This document shows positions 35,419-44,293 of a stretch of 64,000 nucleotides of DNA, in pieces. This stretch comes from Variovorax paradoxus (GTDB lineage: Bacteria; Pseudomonadota; Gammaproteobacteria; Burkholderiales; Burkholderiaceae_C), in assembly GCF_022009635.1 (NCBI RefSeq), contig NZ_CP091716.1:186001-250000 (forward strand). Direction: 5' to 3'. The notes beneath the pieces were generated by a model. That model was not told the origin of the DNA and did no database searches. It saw only the letters and a list, made by a program, of their open reading frames with translations. Made by a program: the position numbers and the translations under genes. Position 1 is the stretch's first letter. Every line of letters begins with the position of its first letter.

Positions 35419-36167
35419 CAGTGTTGTTCCTCGCCCAGGTAGGCGGTGCGCACTTCGGGGTTCTCGCGGATCTCCTTGGGGTTGCCCGTGGCGATGACCG
35501 TGCCGTTCACCATCACCGTGATGCGGTCGGCAATGCGGAACACCGCGTCCATGTCGTGCTCCACCAGCAGGATGGCGTGCGTGGCCTTCAGCCGCGCGAG
35601 CAGGGTGAGCATGCGGTCGGTCTCTTCGGCGCCCATGCCGGCGAGCGGCTCGTCCAGCAGCAGCACGCGCGGGTTGGTGGCCAGGCACATGGCCACTTCG
35701 AGCTGCCGCTGCGCGCCGTGGCTCATGGTGCCGGCGATGCGCAGCGCTTCGTCCGCGAGGCCCGCGGCTTCGAGCGCGGCGTCGGCCGCGGCGTTGCTCG
35801 TGGCGCAGTGCTGCGACGACTGCCAGATGGCCCACGGCCTGGCGTTCGCCGCCTGCGCGGCAAGGCGGCAGTTCTCGCGCACGCTGAACTCCGGGAAGAT
35901 GGTCGTGCGCTGGTAGCTGCGGCCCACGCCGTCGCGCGCGCGCTTCGACTGCGCGCGGCCGGTGATGTCCACGCCGTTGAGGCTGATGCGCCCTTCGGAG
36001 GCCGCGATCTCGCCCGAGAGCATGTTGATGAGCGTCGACTTGCCCGCGCCGTTGGTGCCGATCACGGCATGGACCTCGCCGATGTGCAGGTCGAGCGTGA
36101 CGGCGTTGACGGCGGTGAGGCCGCCGAAGCGGCGCGTGAGTTTTTCGACGGAGAGCAGTGCATTCAT
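35418..36167 (-). CDS. livG: ABC importer ATPase, LivG type
   Basis: A 249-residue ATPase. Walker A is GTNGAGKST, the Q-loop segment is GVGRSYQRTTIFPEFSV, and Walker B is PRVLLLDEPLAGM, followed by the switch His in LLVEHDM. The ABC signature is replaced by MSHGAQRQLEV, as is common in LivG (SHGxQR). The start at MNALLSVEKL is supported by AAGGAG 7-8 nt upstream. Separated from livM by a 127-nt spacer containing an intergenic repeat. Confidence 0.92.
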   Translation of the reverse strand: MNALLSVEKLTRRFGGLTAVNAVTLDLHIGEVHAVIGTNGAGKSTLINMLSGEIAASEGRISLNGVDITGRAQSKRARDGVGRSYQRTTIFPEFSVRENCRLAAQAANARPWAIWQSSQHCATSNAAADAALEAAGLADEALRIAGTMSHGAQRQLEVAMCLATNPRVLLLDEPLAGMGAEETDRMLTLLARLKATHAILLVEHDMDAVFRIADRITVMVNGTVIATGNPKEIRENPEVRTAYLGEEQH

Positions 36168-36173
36168 GATCTT

Positions 36174-36284
36174 GCTCCTTCCCCTTCCGGGGGAAGGTCG
36201 GGATGGGGGCATGCGGTCTTTGATGCTGCGCGGCGTTGGAGGCCGCGTGCCCCCACCCCGGCCCTTCCCCGGGAGGGGAGGGAG
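36174..36284 (-). repeat. Intergenic inverted repeat family A, copy 1
   Basis: The left arm GCTCCTTCCCCTTCCGGGGG plus AAGG and GATGGGGGC is complementary to the right arm GCCCCCACCCCGGCCCTTCC plus CCGGGAGGGG. It sits between livM and livG. Related copies lie at 40250-40364 and 48546-48647, all in gene junctions of the box region. Confidence 0.85.
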
Positions 36285-36294
36285 AAACGCGGGG

Positions 36295-37245
36295 TCATGC
36301 GGCCCCCTTCGGCGATAGGCGCTGCACCAGGCCGATCAGGCCCTTCGGCAGCAGCGCCACGAACACGATGATCGTCAGCCCCAGCGTCAGCTGCCAGTGG
36401 TCGGCCAGCGGACCCATCACGGCATGCGTCGAGAAGATCTCCTTGAGCAGCGTGAACGCGATGGCGCCGATCACCGCGCCGCGCAGGTGGCCGAGGCCGC
36501 CGAGAATCACCATCAGCAGCACTTCGCCCGAGTTGTGCCATGCCATCAGCTCGGGGTTGACCACGCCGTCGCGCGAAGCCAGCAGGAAGCCCGCGAGTCC
36601 GGCCAGCGCACCCGCCAGCACGAAGGCCGCGAGCTTGTAGCCGTACACCGAGAACCCGGCCGCGCGCATGCGCTGCTCGTTCACGCGGATGCCCGCCAGT
36701 GCCGCGCCGAAGCGCGAGCGGCGAATCAGCGCCAGCAGCCCGTAGGTGAACACCAGCGACGCCAGCACCACGTAGAACAGCACCGTGCGGTTCTCCAGGT
36801 CGAGCGCGCCGAGGGCAGGCCGCACGTACATGTAGATGCCGTCGCTGCCGCCGCCCACCTTGGTGTCGTGGAACACGAAGAAGGCCATCTGCGCGAAGGC
36901 CAGCGTCACCATGATGAAGTACACGCCGCGCGTTCGCAGGCTCAGCGCGCCGACGAAGAGGGCGTACAGCGCCGCCGCGCCCATGGCCAGCGGCAGCAGC
37001 AGCGCGAAGTTGCCGCCTTCGCTGCCCGAGGCCAGCACGGTGACGTACGCGCCGATGCCGTAGAACGCCGCGTGGCCCAGGCTCACCAGGCCGGTCATGC
37101 CGACCAGCAGCTCCAGGCTCAGCGCGAAGATCGACAGGATCATGATCTTCACGACGAAGTCCGACATGTAGTTGCCCATCAGCGGACCGGCCACGCCGAT
37201 GGCGACGGCGCAGATCACGGGCACGAGGAACGCGCTCTTCTTCAT
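36295..37245 (-). CDS. livM: ABC importer permease, LivM type
   Basis: A 316-residue inner-membrane permease with about nine hydrophobic segments. LivM landmarks are GLVSLGHAAFYGIGAYVTV, LRTRGVYFIMVTLAFAQM and the coupling-helix region IRVNEQRMRAAGFSVYGYKLAAFVLAG. Its start overlaps the livH stop by 4 nt (ATGA). It forms the membrane pore with LivH for the aromatic-acid importer of the box operon. Confidence 0.92.
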   Translation of the reverse strand: MKKSAFLVPVICAVAIGVAGPLMGNYMSDFVVKIMILSIFALSLELLVGMTGLVSLGHAAFYGIGAYVTVLASGSEGGNFALLLPLAMGAAALYALFVGALSLRTRGVYFIMVTLAFAQMAFFVFHDTKVGGGSDGIYMYVRPALGALDLENRTVLFYVVLASLVFTYGLLALIRRSRFGAALAGIRVNEQRMRAAGFSVYGYKLAAFVLAGALAGLAGFLLASRDGVVNPELMAWHNSGEVLLMVILGGLGHLRGAVIGAIAFTLLKEIFSTHAVMGPLADHWQLTLGLTIIVFVALLPKGLIGLVQRLSPKGAA

Positions 37246-38114
37246 GGCCGCCTCCCCATCAGCCCCTCGGGCTTCCAGATCAGCACGATGGCCATCAGCA
37301 GGTAGATGCCGATGCCGCTCAGGTCCGCGAAGAAAACCTTGCCGAAGGTGTCGACGAAGCCCACCAGCAGCGAGGCCACCAGCGCCCCGGTGATGGAGCC
37401 GATGCCGCCGATCACCACCAGCACGAAGCAGATGATGAGCACGCTCGCGCCCATGTTCGGATACACCGAGGACATCGGCGCGGCGATCATGCCGGCCAGC
37501 GCCGCGAGCGCCACGCCGGCGGCGAACACGATGCGGTAGAGCCGCTTCACGTCGATGCCCAGGCCGCGCACCATGTCGCGATTGCTCGCGCCGGCGCGGA
37601 TCATCATGCCCAGCCGCGTGCGGTTGACCACCCAGTACAGGCCCACCGCCAGCACGATGCAGGCGGCCGAGGCGAAGAGGCGGTACCACGGATAGCTCAT
37701 GACGCTGCCCAGCGCGAAGCTGCCGTCGAGCCATGCGGGCACCTTCACGCCGTGCACGTCGTTGCCCACGAGGATGGAGCGCAGCTCCTCGAACACCAGG
37801 ATCAGGCCGTAGGTCATCAGCACCTGCTGCAGGTGGTCGCGCTGGTAGAGGTAGCTGAAGAAGGCCCATTCGAGCAGGTAGCCGAAGACGGCCGCCAGCA
37901 CCACGCCGGCCACCAGCATCAGCAGGAACTGGTCACCGAACAGCGGCGCGAGCGAGAACGCCATGTACGCGCCGATCATGTAGAAGCTGCCGTGGGCGAG
38001 GTTGATGACGCCCATGATCCCGAAGATCAGCGTCAGCCCCGAGGCCACGAGAAAGAGCAGCAGCCCGTACTGAACGGAGTTCAGGCACTGGACCAAGAAA
38101 GTTCCGAAATCCAC
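37242..38114 (-). CDS. livH: ABC importer permease, LivH type
   Basis: A 290-residue permease with about eight hydrophobic segments. The N-terminus MDFGTFLVQCLNSVQYGLLL is typical of LivH; other landmarks are FGIMGVINLAHGSFYMIGAY and IRAGASNRDMVRGLGIDVKRLY, which is the coupling-helix region. It overlaps livM by 4 nt. An intergenic repeat of family B lies upstream, between it and the receptor gene. Confidence 0.92.
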   Translation of the reverse strand: MDFGTFLVQCLNSVQYGLLLFLVASGLTLIFGIMGVINLAHGSFYMIGAYMAFSLAPLFGDQFLLMLVAGVVLAAVFGYLLEWAFFSYLYQRDHLQQVLMTYGLILVFEELRSILVGNDVHGVKVPAWLDGSFALGSVMSYPWYRLFASAACIVLAVGLYWVVNRTRLGMMIRAGASNRDMVRGLGIDVKRLYRIVFAAGVALAALAGMIAAPMSSVYPNMGASVLIICFVLVVIGGIGSITGALVASLLVGFVDTFGKVFFADLSGIGIYLLMAIVLIWKPEGLMGRRP

Positions 38115-38166
38115 GTTGGAGGTTCTCTCAGGGCGGAATCGTTGAGGAAGGATGCAGTGCGCGAGA

Positions 38167-38255
38167 CACCGCGGAACCGGCTTTGCCGGGCCGCAGGTGT
38201 CGCCCCCTGCAAGGGGGAAGGCGTAGCGACACGAAGTGCGCGAAGCCTGGGGGTG
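38167..38255 (-). repeat. Intergenic repeat family B, copy 1
   Basis: About 89 nt beginning CACCGCGGAACCGGCTTTGC and containing the small stem GCCCCCTGCAAGGGGG and the end CACGAAGTGCGCGAAGCCTG. The first 28 bases are identical to a copy at 43548-43632. Both lie between two co-directional minus-strand genes of the box operon. Confidence 0.85.
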
Positions 38256-38264
38256 TGCCCTGGC

Positions 38265-39437
38265 TTACATCCTGCAGCCGCGGGCCGGATCTGCGAGACC
38301 CTTGATCGCGGTGCTCACCAGCTTGTTTTCCTTGCCGTCCACCTTGCGCAGGTAGATGTCCTGCACCGGGTTGTGCGACTTGCTCACGGTGAACGCGCCG
38401 CGCGGGCTGTCGATCTTCGCCTTCTCGACCGCGGCCGCGAACTCGGCCTTCTTCGAGATGTCGCCCTTGGTGGCGTTCAGGCCCACGCCTAGCATCTGCG
38501 CGGCGTCGTAGCCTTGCACCGCGTACACGTCGGGCTGCAACTTGAAGGACTTGGCGTAGGCGGTGCGGAAGGCGTTGTCGCGCGGGGTGTTGAGGCCGTC
38601 GGCATAGTGCAGCGTGGTCAGCATGCCTTGCGCCGACTCGCCCTGCGCGTCGAGCGTGCCGTCGGTCAGGAAGCCGGGGCCGTACAGCGGAATGGTCTTG
38701 TTCAGGCCCGCGGCCTGGTAGTCCTTGACGAACTTCACGGCGCCGCCGCCCGCGAAGAAGGCATACACCGCATCGGGCTTGGCCGCCGCGATCTCGGTCA
38801 GCAGCGCTTGGAACTCCACGTTGGGGAAGGGCAGGGTGAGCTGCTTGTCGACCTTGCCGCCGTTCTTCTCGAAGCCTTCCTTGAAGCCGTTGACCGACTC
38901 GTCGCCGGCCGCGTACTTCCAGGTGATGGTCATGGCCTTCTTCTTGCCCTGCTGCTTGGCGGCCACTTCGCCCATGGCGTAGGCCGGCTGCCAGTTGCTG
39001 AACGAGCTGCGGAAGATGTTGGGCGCGCACATCGGGCCGGTGACGGCGTCGGCGCCGGCGTTCGGCACGATCAGCACGGTGCCGCTTTCCTTCGCGGCCT
39101 TGGCCATGGCCATTGCCACGCCGGAGTGCACCGTGCCGACGATCACGTCGACGTTGTCGCGCTTGATGAGCTTGTTGACGTTGTCGGTGGCCTTGGCGGG
39201 GTCGGACTCGTCGTCCACCTTGAAGTATTCGATCTCACGGCCGGCGAGCTTGCCGCCCTGCTCGTCAACGTAGAGCTTGAAGCCGTTCTCGATGGCCACG
39301 CCCAGCGCGGTGTAGGTGCCGCTGTAGGGCAGCATCAGGCCGACCTTGAGTTTGCCCGTGCCCTGGGCGCCGGCGGCCGAAGCCAGGGCGGCAAAGGCGA
39401 TGGCGGTGAGTGCCAGCCGTGCTGTGCGAATGGTCAT
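38265..39437 (-). CDS. ABC importer periplasmic receptor, LivK type
   Basis: A 390-residue secreted receptor (peripla_BP_6). The signal peptide MTIRTARLALTAIAFAALAS ends near AGAQ, followed by KLKVGLMLPYSGTYTALGVAIENGF and DESDPAKATDNVNKLIKRDNVDVIVG. The start overlaps the preceding hydrolase stop by 4 nt (ATGA), so the 30-residue longer frame is rejected. Close homologues in box clusters are annotated as benzoate or aromatic-acid receptors. Operon position supports benzoate as ligand. Confidence 0.9.
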   Translation of the reverse strand: MTIRTARLALTAIAFAALASAAGAQGTGKLKVGLMLPYSGTYTALGVAIENGFKLYVDEQGGKLAGREIEYFKVDDESDPAKATDNVNKLIKRDNVDVIVGTVHSGVAMAMAKAAKESGTVLIVPNAGADAVTGPMCAPNIFRSSFSNWQPAYAMGEVAAKQQGKKKAMTITWKYAAGDESVNGFKEGFEKNGGKVDKQLTLPFPNVEFQALLTEIAAAKPDAVYAFFAGGGAVKFVKDYQAAGLNKTIPLYGPGFLTDGTLDAQGESAQGMLTTLHYADGLNTPRDNAFRTAYAKSFKLQPDVYAVQGYDAAQMLGVGLNATKGDISKKAEFAAAVEKAKIDSPRGAFTVSKSHNPVQDIYLRKVDGKENKLVSTAIKGLADPARGCRM

Positions 39438-40243
39438 GGTGTTTGTCTCCTGTTTTTGGTGATGAAAGAAGCGGTGGCGACGATGACACGATCGGGCTGA
39501 TCGCGATGCGGGGAATGCCCGCATTCAGGGATTTCGAGCAGCTCGCAAACACCACCGGCACGTGCCGCGATGCCGCGGATCTGCGCCAGCGTGCCGTATT
39601 CGTCGTCGATGCCCTGCACGGCGAACACAGGGCAGCGGATGGCGTTCAGCTCGGCCTCGATGTTCCAGTCGCGAAACGGCGGATGCAGCCAGATGCGGTT
39701 CCAGCCCCAGAAGGCGGAGTCGGCGCTGTCGTGGTAGCGGCCGAGCTTCTTGGGCAGATCGGTGCCCAGGTAGGCGGTGCGGGCGATCTCGATGTTCGCG
39801 ACGGTGATGTCTTCCACGAAGATGTGCGGCGCGAGCACCACGAGGCCCTCGACCTTGTCGGGAAAGCGCGATGCGTACAGCAGCGAGATGGAGCCGCCGT
39901 CGCTGTGGCCGAAGAGCCAGGGCTTTTCGTCGTCGAGCTTCAATGCCGCGAAGAGCGCGGGCAGCACCTCGTGCGCCTGGCGGTGCATGAAGTCGACGTC
40001 CCAGATTTCGTCATCGGCGCGCGGCGTGGAGCGGCCGTAGCCCGGGCGCGAGAACACGAGGCCGCGGGCATTCGCGGCTTCGCAGACTTGCGCGGGAAAG
40101 TCCTTCCACATGGCGACGGAGCCGAGGCCTTCGTGGAGGAAGACGATCAGCGGGCCGTCGGTGCGCTCGGGGGCGATCCACTGGCATTCGATCTGCACGG
40201 TGCGGCCGCGCCAGTCGATGGTGGCGAACTGGGTGGTGCTCAT
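39434..40243 (-). CDS. Alpha/beta hydrolase of the box operon
   Basis: A 269-residue alpha/beta hydrolase. The nucleophile elbow GHSDGGS places Ser at 114; the Asp is probably in GIDDEYG and the His in ECGHSPHRDQPD. The oxyanion loop reads LHEGLGS. Hydrolases of this kind accompany many box clusters and have been suggested to act as lactone hydrolases or to rescue a side product; the true substrate is not known. The start ATG at 40243 is directly preceded by the family A repeat. Confidence 0.85.
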   Translation of the reverse strand: MSTTQFATIDWRGRTVQIECQWIAPERTDGPLIVFLHEGLGSVAMWKDFPAQVCEAANARGLVFSRPGYGRSTPRADDEIWDVDFMHRQAHEVLPALFAALKLDDEKPWLFGHSDGGSISLLYASRFPDKVEGLVVLAPHIFVEDITVANIEIARTAYLGTDLPKKLGRYHDSADSAFWGWNRIWLHPPFRDWNIEAELNAIRCPVFAVQGIDDEYGTLAQIRGIAARAGGVCELLEIPECGHSPHRDQPDRVIVATASFITKNRRQTP

Positions 40244-40249
40244 CGCATT

Positions 40250-40364
40250 GCTCCTTCCCCTTCCGGGGGAAGGCTGGGATGGGGGCTCGCGGCGCAGGCA
40301 GAGGCGGGGCTTTTGCGAAGGCTGCTTGCCCCCACCCCAGCCCTCCCCCGGGAGGGGAGGGAGC
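40250..40364 (-). repeat. Intergenic inverted repeat family A, copy 2
   Basis: The same arms as copy 1: GCTCCTTCCCC, TTCCGGGGGAAGGCTGGGAT and GGGGGC, against GCCCCCACCCCAGCCCTCCC plus CCGGGAGGGG. It fills the junction between the benzoate-CoA ligase and the hydrolase gene. The centre is unrelated to the other copies. Confidence 0.85.
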
Positions 40365-40385
40365 AAGACAGAAACAGCGCGCCCG

Positions 40386-41933
40386 TCATGCCTGCTTTTC
40401 CTTCTCACGCAACCTGAACCGCTGGATCTTCCCCGTCGCCGTCTTCGGCAGCTCGCTCACGAACTCCAGGAAGCGCGGGTACTTGTAGGGCGCCAGCCGT
40501 TCCTTCACGAAGGCCTTCAGCTCTTCCTCGCTGGCCGCGGCGCCGTCCTTCAGCACCACGAAGGCCTTGGTCTTCGTCAGGCCCTCGGTGTCTTCCTTGC
40601 CGATGACGGCGGCCTCGAGCACCGAGGGGTGCTGCATCAGCGTGGCCTCGACCTCGAAGGGCGACACGTAGATGCCGCTGACCTTCAGCATGTCGTCGCT
40701 GCGGCCGGCATACGTGAAGTAGCCGTCGGCGTCGCGCGTGTATTTGTCGCCGCTCTTGGTCCAGCCGCCCTGGAAGGTCTCGCGCGACTTCTCGCGGTTG
40801 GTCCAGTACATCAGCGCGGAGCTGGGGCCGCGGATGTAGAGGTCGCCCACCTCGCCGTCGGGCACCGGGCGGCCATCTTCGCCGCGCAGCTCGACCTCGT
40901 AGCCGTCCACCGGCTTGCCGGTGGTGCCGTAGCGGATGTCGCCGGGCCGGTTGGAGATGAAGATGTGCAGCATCTCCGTGGAGCCGATGCCGTCGATGAT
41001 CTCGCAGCCGAACTGCGCCTTGAAGCGCTGCGCGATCTCGCCCGGCAGCGCCTCGCCGGCCGAGGAGCACATGCGCAGCGCCACTGCTTCGCGCGCGGGC
41101 AGCTTCGGCGAGGCGAGCATGCCCGCGAAGCCCGTGGGCGCGCCGAAGAACACGGTGGGCTTGTGCTCCATCCATCGGCGGAAGGTGGCGTCTGGCGTGG
41201 GGCGCTCGGCCATCAGCACCACGGTCGCGCCCACGGAGAGCGGGAAGGTCAGCGCATTGCCCAGGCCGTAGGCGAAGTACATCTTGGCGGCCGAGAAGCA
41301 CACGTCGTCCTCGGTGAGCGCGAGCACCGGCTTGCCGTACAGCTCGGCCGTCCACCACAGGTTGGCGTGCGTGTGCACGGTGCCCTTGGGCTTGCCGGTC
41401 GAGCCGGACGAATACAGCCAGAAGCCCGGGTCGTCGGACGTGGTGTTCACCGGCGATGCCAGGGGCTCGGCGGCGGCGATGGCGGCGTCGAATTCCCGAG
41501 CGCCGTCCGGCAGCGGGCCGGCGGGCTGCGACACGAACATCGCCTGCACTTCGTGTCCGCCGCGTGCCATGGCTTCCTGCAGCGTCGGCAGCAGCGCGCC
41601 CGACACCAGCACCGCCTGCGCGCGGCTGTGGTCGAGCATGTAGGCGTAGTCGTCGGGCGTGAGCAGCGTGTTGACGGCAACCGGCACGATGCCGGCATAC
41701 AGGCAGCCGAGGAAGCTCACCGGCCAGTCGTTGCCGTCGAGCATCAGCAGCAGCACGCGTTCCTCGCGCCGGATGCCGGCCGCCTTCAGCGCGGCGGCCA
41801 GCCGGCGCGCGCGCTCCTCGAGCTGGCCGTAGCTCAGCGTGCCGCGGTCGTCGATGTAGGCGGTGCGCGCGGCGCGGCCGCGGTTGAGTGCGAACAGATG
41901 CTCGGCGAAGTTGAATCGTGCGGGCGGGGTCAT
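40386..41933 (-). CDS. bclA: Benzoate-CoA ligase
   Basis: A 515-residue ANL-superfamily enzyme that activates benzoate with ATP and CoA, the first step of the box pathway. The P-loop is YSSGSTGKPKGTVHTH near residue 175, the adenine motif IDGIGSTEMLHIF, and the hinge GRSDDMLKVSGIYVSP. The C-terminal catalytic Lys is in KTATGKIQRFRL. The motif DGIGSTEMLHIFISNRPG is shared with characterised benzoate- and aminobenzoate-CoA ligases. It begins 30 nt after boxD ends. Confidence 0.94.
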   Translation of the reverse strand: MTPPARFNFAEHLFALNRGRAARTAYIDDRGTLSYGQLEERARRLAAALKAAGIRREERVLLLMLDGNDWPVSFLGCLYAGIVPVAVNTLLTPDDYAYMLDHSRAQAVLVSGALLPTLQEAMARGGHEVQAMFVSQPAGPLPDGAREFDAAIAAAEPLASPVNTTSDDPGFWLYSSGSTGKPKGTVHTHANLWWTAELYGKPVLALTEDDVCFSAAKMYFAYGLGNALTFPLSVGATVVLMAERPTPDATFRRWMEHKPTVFFGAPTGFAGMLASPKLPAREAVALRMCSSAGEALPGEIAQRFKAQFGCEIIDGIGSTEMLHIFISNRPGDIRYGTTGKPVDGYEVELRGEDGRPVPDGEVGDLYIRGPSSALMYWTNREKSRETFQGGWTKSGDKYTRDADGYFTYAGRSDDMLKVSGIYVSPFEVEATLMQHPSVLEAAVIGKEDTEGLTKTKAFVVLKDGAAASEEELKAFVKERLAPYKYPRFLEFVSELPKTATGKIQRFRLREKEKQA

Positions 41934-41963
41934 GTCTTGTCTCCTTCGGCCGGGGGTGTTGTT

Positions 41964-43514
41964 CTAGAGGCCGAGCGCGGCGATGACGCCGGGGCTGGCC
42001 TGCACCGCGCTGCGGCGGTGATAGAAGTCGAGCGCGCGCAGCCCGCCCAGTTCGGCGCCGCCGCCCGCGCGGCCGGGGCCGCCGTGCTGCGACATCGGCA
42101 TCACGTTGCCGTGGCCGGTGTGGGCTTGCGCCACTTCGGGGCTGATGACGTGCACGCGGCCGTGGCTGGGCGCGACCGACACGGCGGCCTGCGCCAGGGC
42201 CGTGTCGTCGCTGCCATATAGGGATGTGACCAGCGAACCCTGGCCGCGATGCGCCAGCGCGATGCCGTGCGCAAGGTCGCGATAAGGCAGCAGCGTGGCG
42301 ACAGGGCCGAACACTTCCACGTCATGCACGCGCTGCGCCGCGTCGGCGTCGCGCGCGCCGAGCAGCACGGGGCCGATGCAGGCGGCCACGGCCGGGTCGG
42401 CATCGACCAGGGGCTTGTCGCGGCCGTCGTGCAGCACTGTGGTCTGCGCGGCCAGCGCGTCCAGCCCTTCGCGCACCGCGTTCAGCTGCGCGCGGCTCAC
42501 CAGCGAACCCATGCGCACGCTCTCGTTGCGCGGATTGCCGACGGTCACGCCCGCGAGCTTGGCGCCGATGGCCTCGGCGGCCGCGTCGTAGAGCTCAGCG
42601 GGAACCAGGATGCGGCGGATGGCGGTGCACTTCTGGCCCGACTTGACCGTCATCTCGCGCACCACTTCGCGCACCAGCAGGTTGAAGGCTTCGCTGCCGG
42701 GCGCGGCGCCGGGCAGCAGCAGGGCGCTGTTGAGGCTGTCGGCCTCGATGTTCACGCGCACCGAGCGCTCGGCCACCGCGGGGTGCGAGCGGATCACCGC
42801 CGCCGTCTCGGCCGAACCGGTGAAAGAGGCCACGTCGAAGGGCTGCAGCGCATCCATCAGGCCAGCCGAGCTGCCGCATACGACGGAAAGCGCGCCGGCG
42901 GGCAGCACGCCCGCGTCGATCACATCGCGCACCATGCGCTGCGTGAGCCAGGCGGTGGCCGTGGCGGGCTTCACGATCACCGGCACGCCCGACAACAGCG
43001 CGGGCGCCGCCTTTTCCCACAGCCCCCACGAGGGGAAGTTGAAGGCGTTGATGAACAGCGCCACGCCATGCGTCGGCACCTGCAGGTGCTGCGACTGGAA
43101 CACGGGCTCCTTGCCGAGCTTGACCGCGTCGCCGTCGCGCAGCGCGCGCACGTCGCCGAGGGCGTCGCCCCATTTGGCGTACTGGCCGAGGGTGAAGATC
43201 GCGCCGTCGATGTCCACGGCCGAGTCGTTCTTCACCGTGCCGGAGTTGGCGGTGGCGATCTCGTAATAGGCATCGCGGTTGGCCTGCAGCACCTTCACGA
43301 TCGCGGCCAGCAGGCCCGCGCGCTGGCGGTAGGTGAGGGCGCGCAGCGCGTTGCCGCCCTGTTCGCGCGCGAAGGCAAAGGCGGCGGGCAGGTCGAGGCC
43401 GGTGGCGTCGACGCGCGCGAGTTCGGTGCCGAGCACCGGGTCGAACAGCGGCGTGCCGGTGCCCGAGCCGTTTTGCCAGCGGCCGGCGACGTAGTTGGAA
43501 AGAAGCTCGGTCAT
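41964..43514 (-). CDS. boxD: 3,4-dehydroadipyl-CoA semialdehyde dehydrogenase
   Basis: A 516-residue aldehyde dehydrogenase that oxidises the semialdehyde made by BoxC to 3,4-dehydroadipyl-CoA with NADP. The general base Glu257 (VNIEADS) and the nucleophile Cys296 (SGQKCTA) fall at the same numbers as in the characterised Burkholderia box ALDH. The N-terminus MTELLSNYVAGRWQNG fixes the start; the longer frame would translate a family B repeat. It lies between the DUF4863 gene and bclA. Confidence 0.95.
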   Translation of the reverse strand: MTELLSNYVAGRWQNGSGTGTPLFDPVLGTELARVDATGLDLPAAFAFAREQGGNALRALTYRQRAGLLAAIVKVLQANRDAYYEIATANSGTVKNDSAVDIDGAIFTLGQYAKWGDALGDVRALRDGDAVKLGKEPVFQSQHLQVPTHGVALFINAFNFPSWGLWEKAAPALLSGVPVIVKPATATAWLTQRMVRDVIDAGVLPAGALSVVCGSSAGLMDALQPFDVASFTGSAETAAVIRSHPAVAERSVRVNIEADSLNSALLLPGAAPGSEAFNLLVREVVREMTVKSGQKCTAIRRILVPAELYDAAAEAIGAKLAGVTVGNPRNESVRMGSLVSRAQLNAVREGLDALAAQTTVLHDGRDKPLVDADPAVAACIGPVLLGARDADAAQRVHDVEVFGPVATLLPYRDLAHGIALAHRGQGSLVTSLYGSDDTALAQAAVSVAPSHGRVHVISPEVAQAHTGHGNVMPMSQHGGPGRAGGGAELGGLRALDFYHRRSAVQASPGVIAALGL

Positions 43515-43547
43515 TCGATGGGTCTCAACGTGGGCAGATTCGGGGAA

Positions 43548-43632
43548 CACCGCGGAACCGGCTTTGCCGGGCCGCTGGTGTTGCCCCCGGCGAGGGGGTT
43601 GGCGGCCACACGAAGTGGGCAAGCCTGGGGGG
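43548..43632 (-). repeat. Intergenic repeat family B, copy 2
   Basis: This begins with the same 28 bases as the copy at 38167 (CACCGCGGAACCGGCTTTGC onward) and ends CACGAAGTGGGCAAGCCTGG. The central stem is GCCCCCGGCGAGGGGG. It occupies the junction between the DUF4863 gene and boxD. Confidence 0.85.
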
Positions 43633-43638
43633 AGTACT

Positions 43639-44130
43639 TCATACGGTGAACTTGATCTGCCCTTCGGGCAGGAGATACAGGACGAGCGCGCGGCCCTGGG
43701 CCACGGTCGGGCGGTGTGCGGTGCCCGGGCCGTAGACGCACCAGCCGGCGGGCCGGCCGTCGAAGGTGGCGGGGTGGTTGTCCAGCGGCATGATCAGGTC
43801 GATTTCGCCGTTGGGGTGCGTGTGGTGCGGGCCGGCGATGTCCTGCATGTCGACCACGTCGACCGAGAAGCGGTGCAGCGCGTCTTCGGCCTTGAAGACG
43901 CGGCCGTACCTGATGCCGCCGCCTTCGCGTTCGCAGAGCCAGCCTTCGGCGACACCGTCGATGCAGGCCTGGCGCAGCGCCTCGAAGCTGGCGCTGCCCG
44001 CGCCGTGGGTGGCGTTGAGCCACTGGTCGAGCGCGCTGTCGAGCGGCTTGCCGGCGATCTCGGCGGTCAGGCCGGCAATCAGCTGGTGAAATGCTTCCTT
44101 GCCGGTGGCGGGTGTGTTGCGGTCGGACAT
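43639..44130 (-). CDS. DUF4863 / PnbB-like cupin-type protein
   Basis: A 163-residue protein of the DUF4863 family, whose one studied member type is the 4-hydroxylaminobenzoate lyase PnbB. A cupin-like core with HHTHPNGEIDLIMP (about 101-114) carries likely metal-binding histidines and a Glu. It is the first gene of the minus-strand box operon, directly after the divergent boxR promoter. No nitrobenzoate reductase is present, so its role here is unknown; action on a benzoate analogue or a damaged intermediate is possible. Confidence 0.8.
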   Translation of the reverse strand: MSDRNTPATGKEAFHQLIAGLTAEIAGKPLDSALDQWLNATHGAGSASFEALRQACIDGVAEGWLCEREGGGIRYGRVFKAEDALHRFSVDVVDMQDIAGPHHTHPNGEIDLIMPLDNHPATFDGRPAGWCVYGPGTAHRPTVAQGRALVLYLLPEGQIKFTV

Positions 44131-44293
44131 CGTGAGGCCTCGAACTTATGAACTACCTTGCAGGAATGCTGCGTGTGCAGTATCTTGCTTGTGGCCGAAC
44201 AATAAGCATCGAGACAATGAGTGTCAAGCAATATAGTGCATCTATGGTGTTTACCCTGAGCGCGCACAATCCCGGCGAAGAACGAGGAATTGC
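44131..44293. promoter_or_regulatory. Divergent boxR / boxD-operon promoter with TGCA sites
   Basis: For the minus-strand operon a strong sigma70 promoter can be read: -35 TTGACA at 44222-44227 and -10 TATTGT at 44199-44204, with a 17-nt spacer. TGCA tetramers, the core of BzdR/BoxR sites, lie at 44159, 44176, 44237 and 44291. Those at 44176 and 44159 fall downstream of the expected start site of that promoter. No equally clear promoter was read for boxR. Confidence 0.7.
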
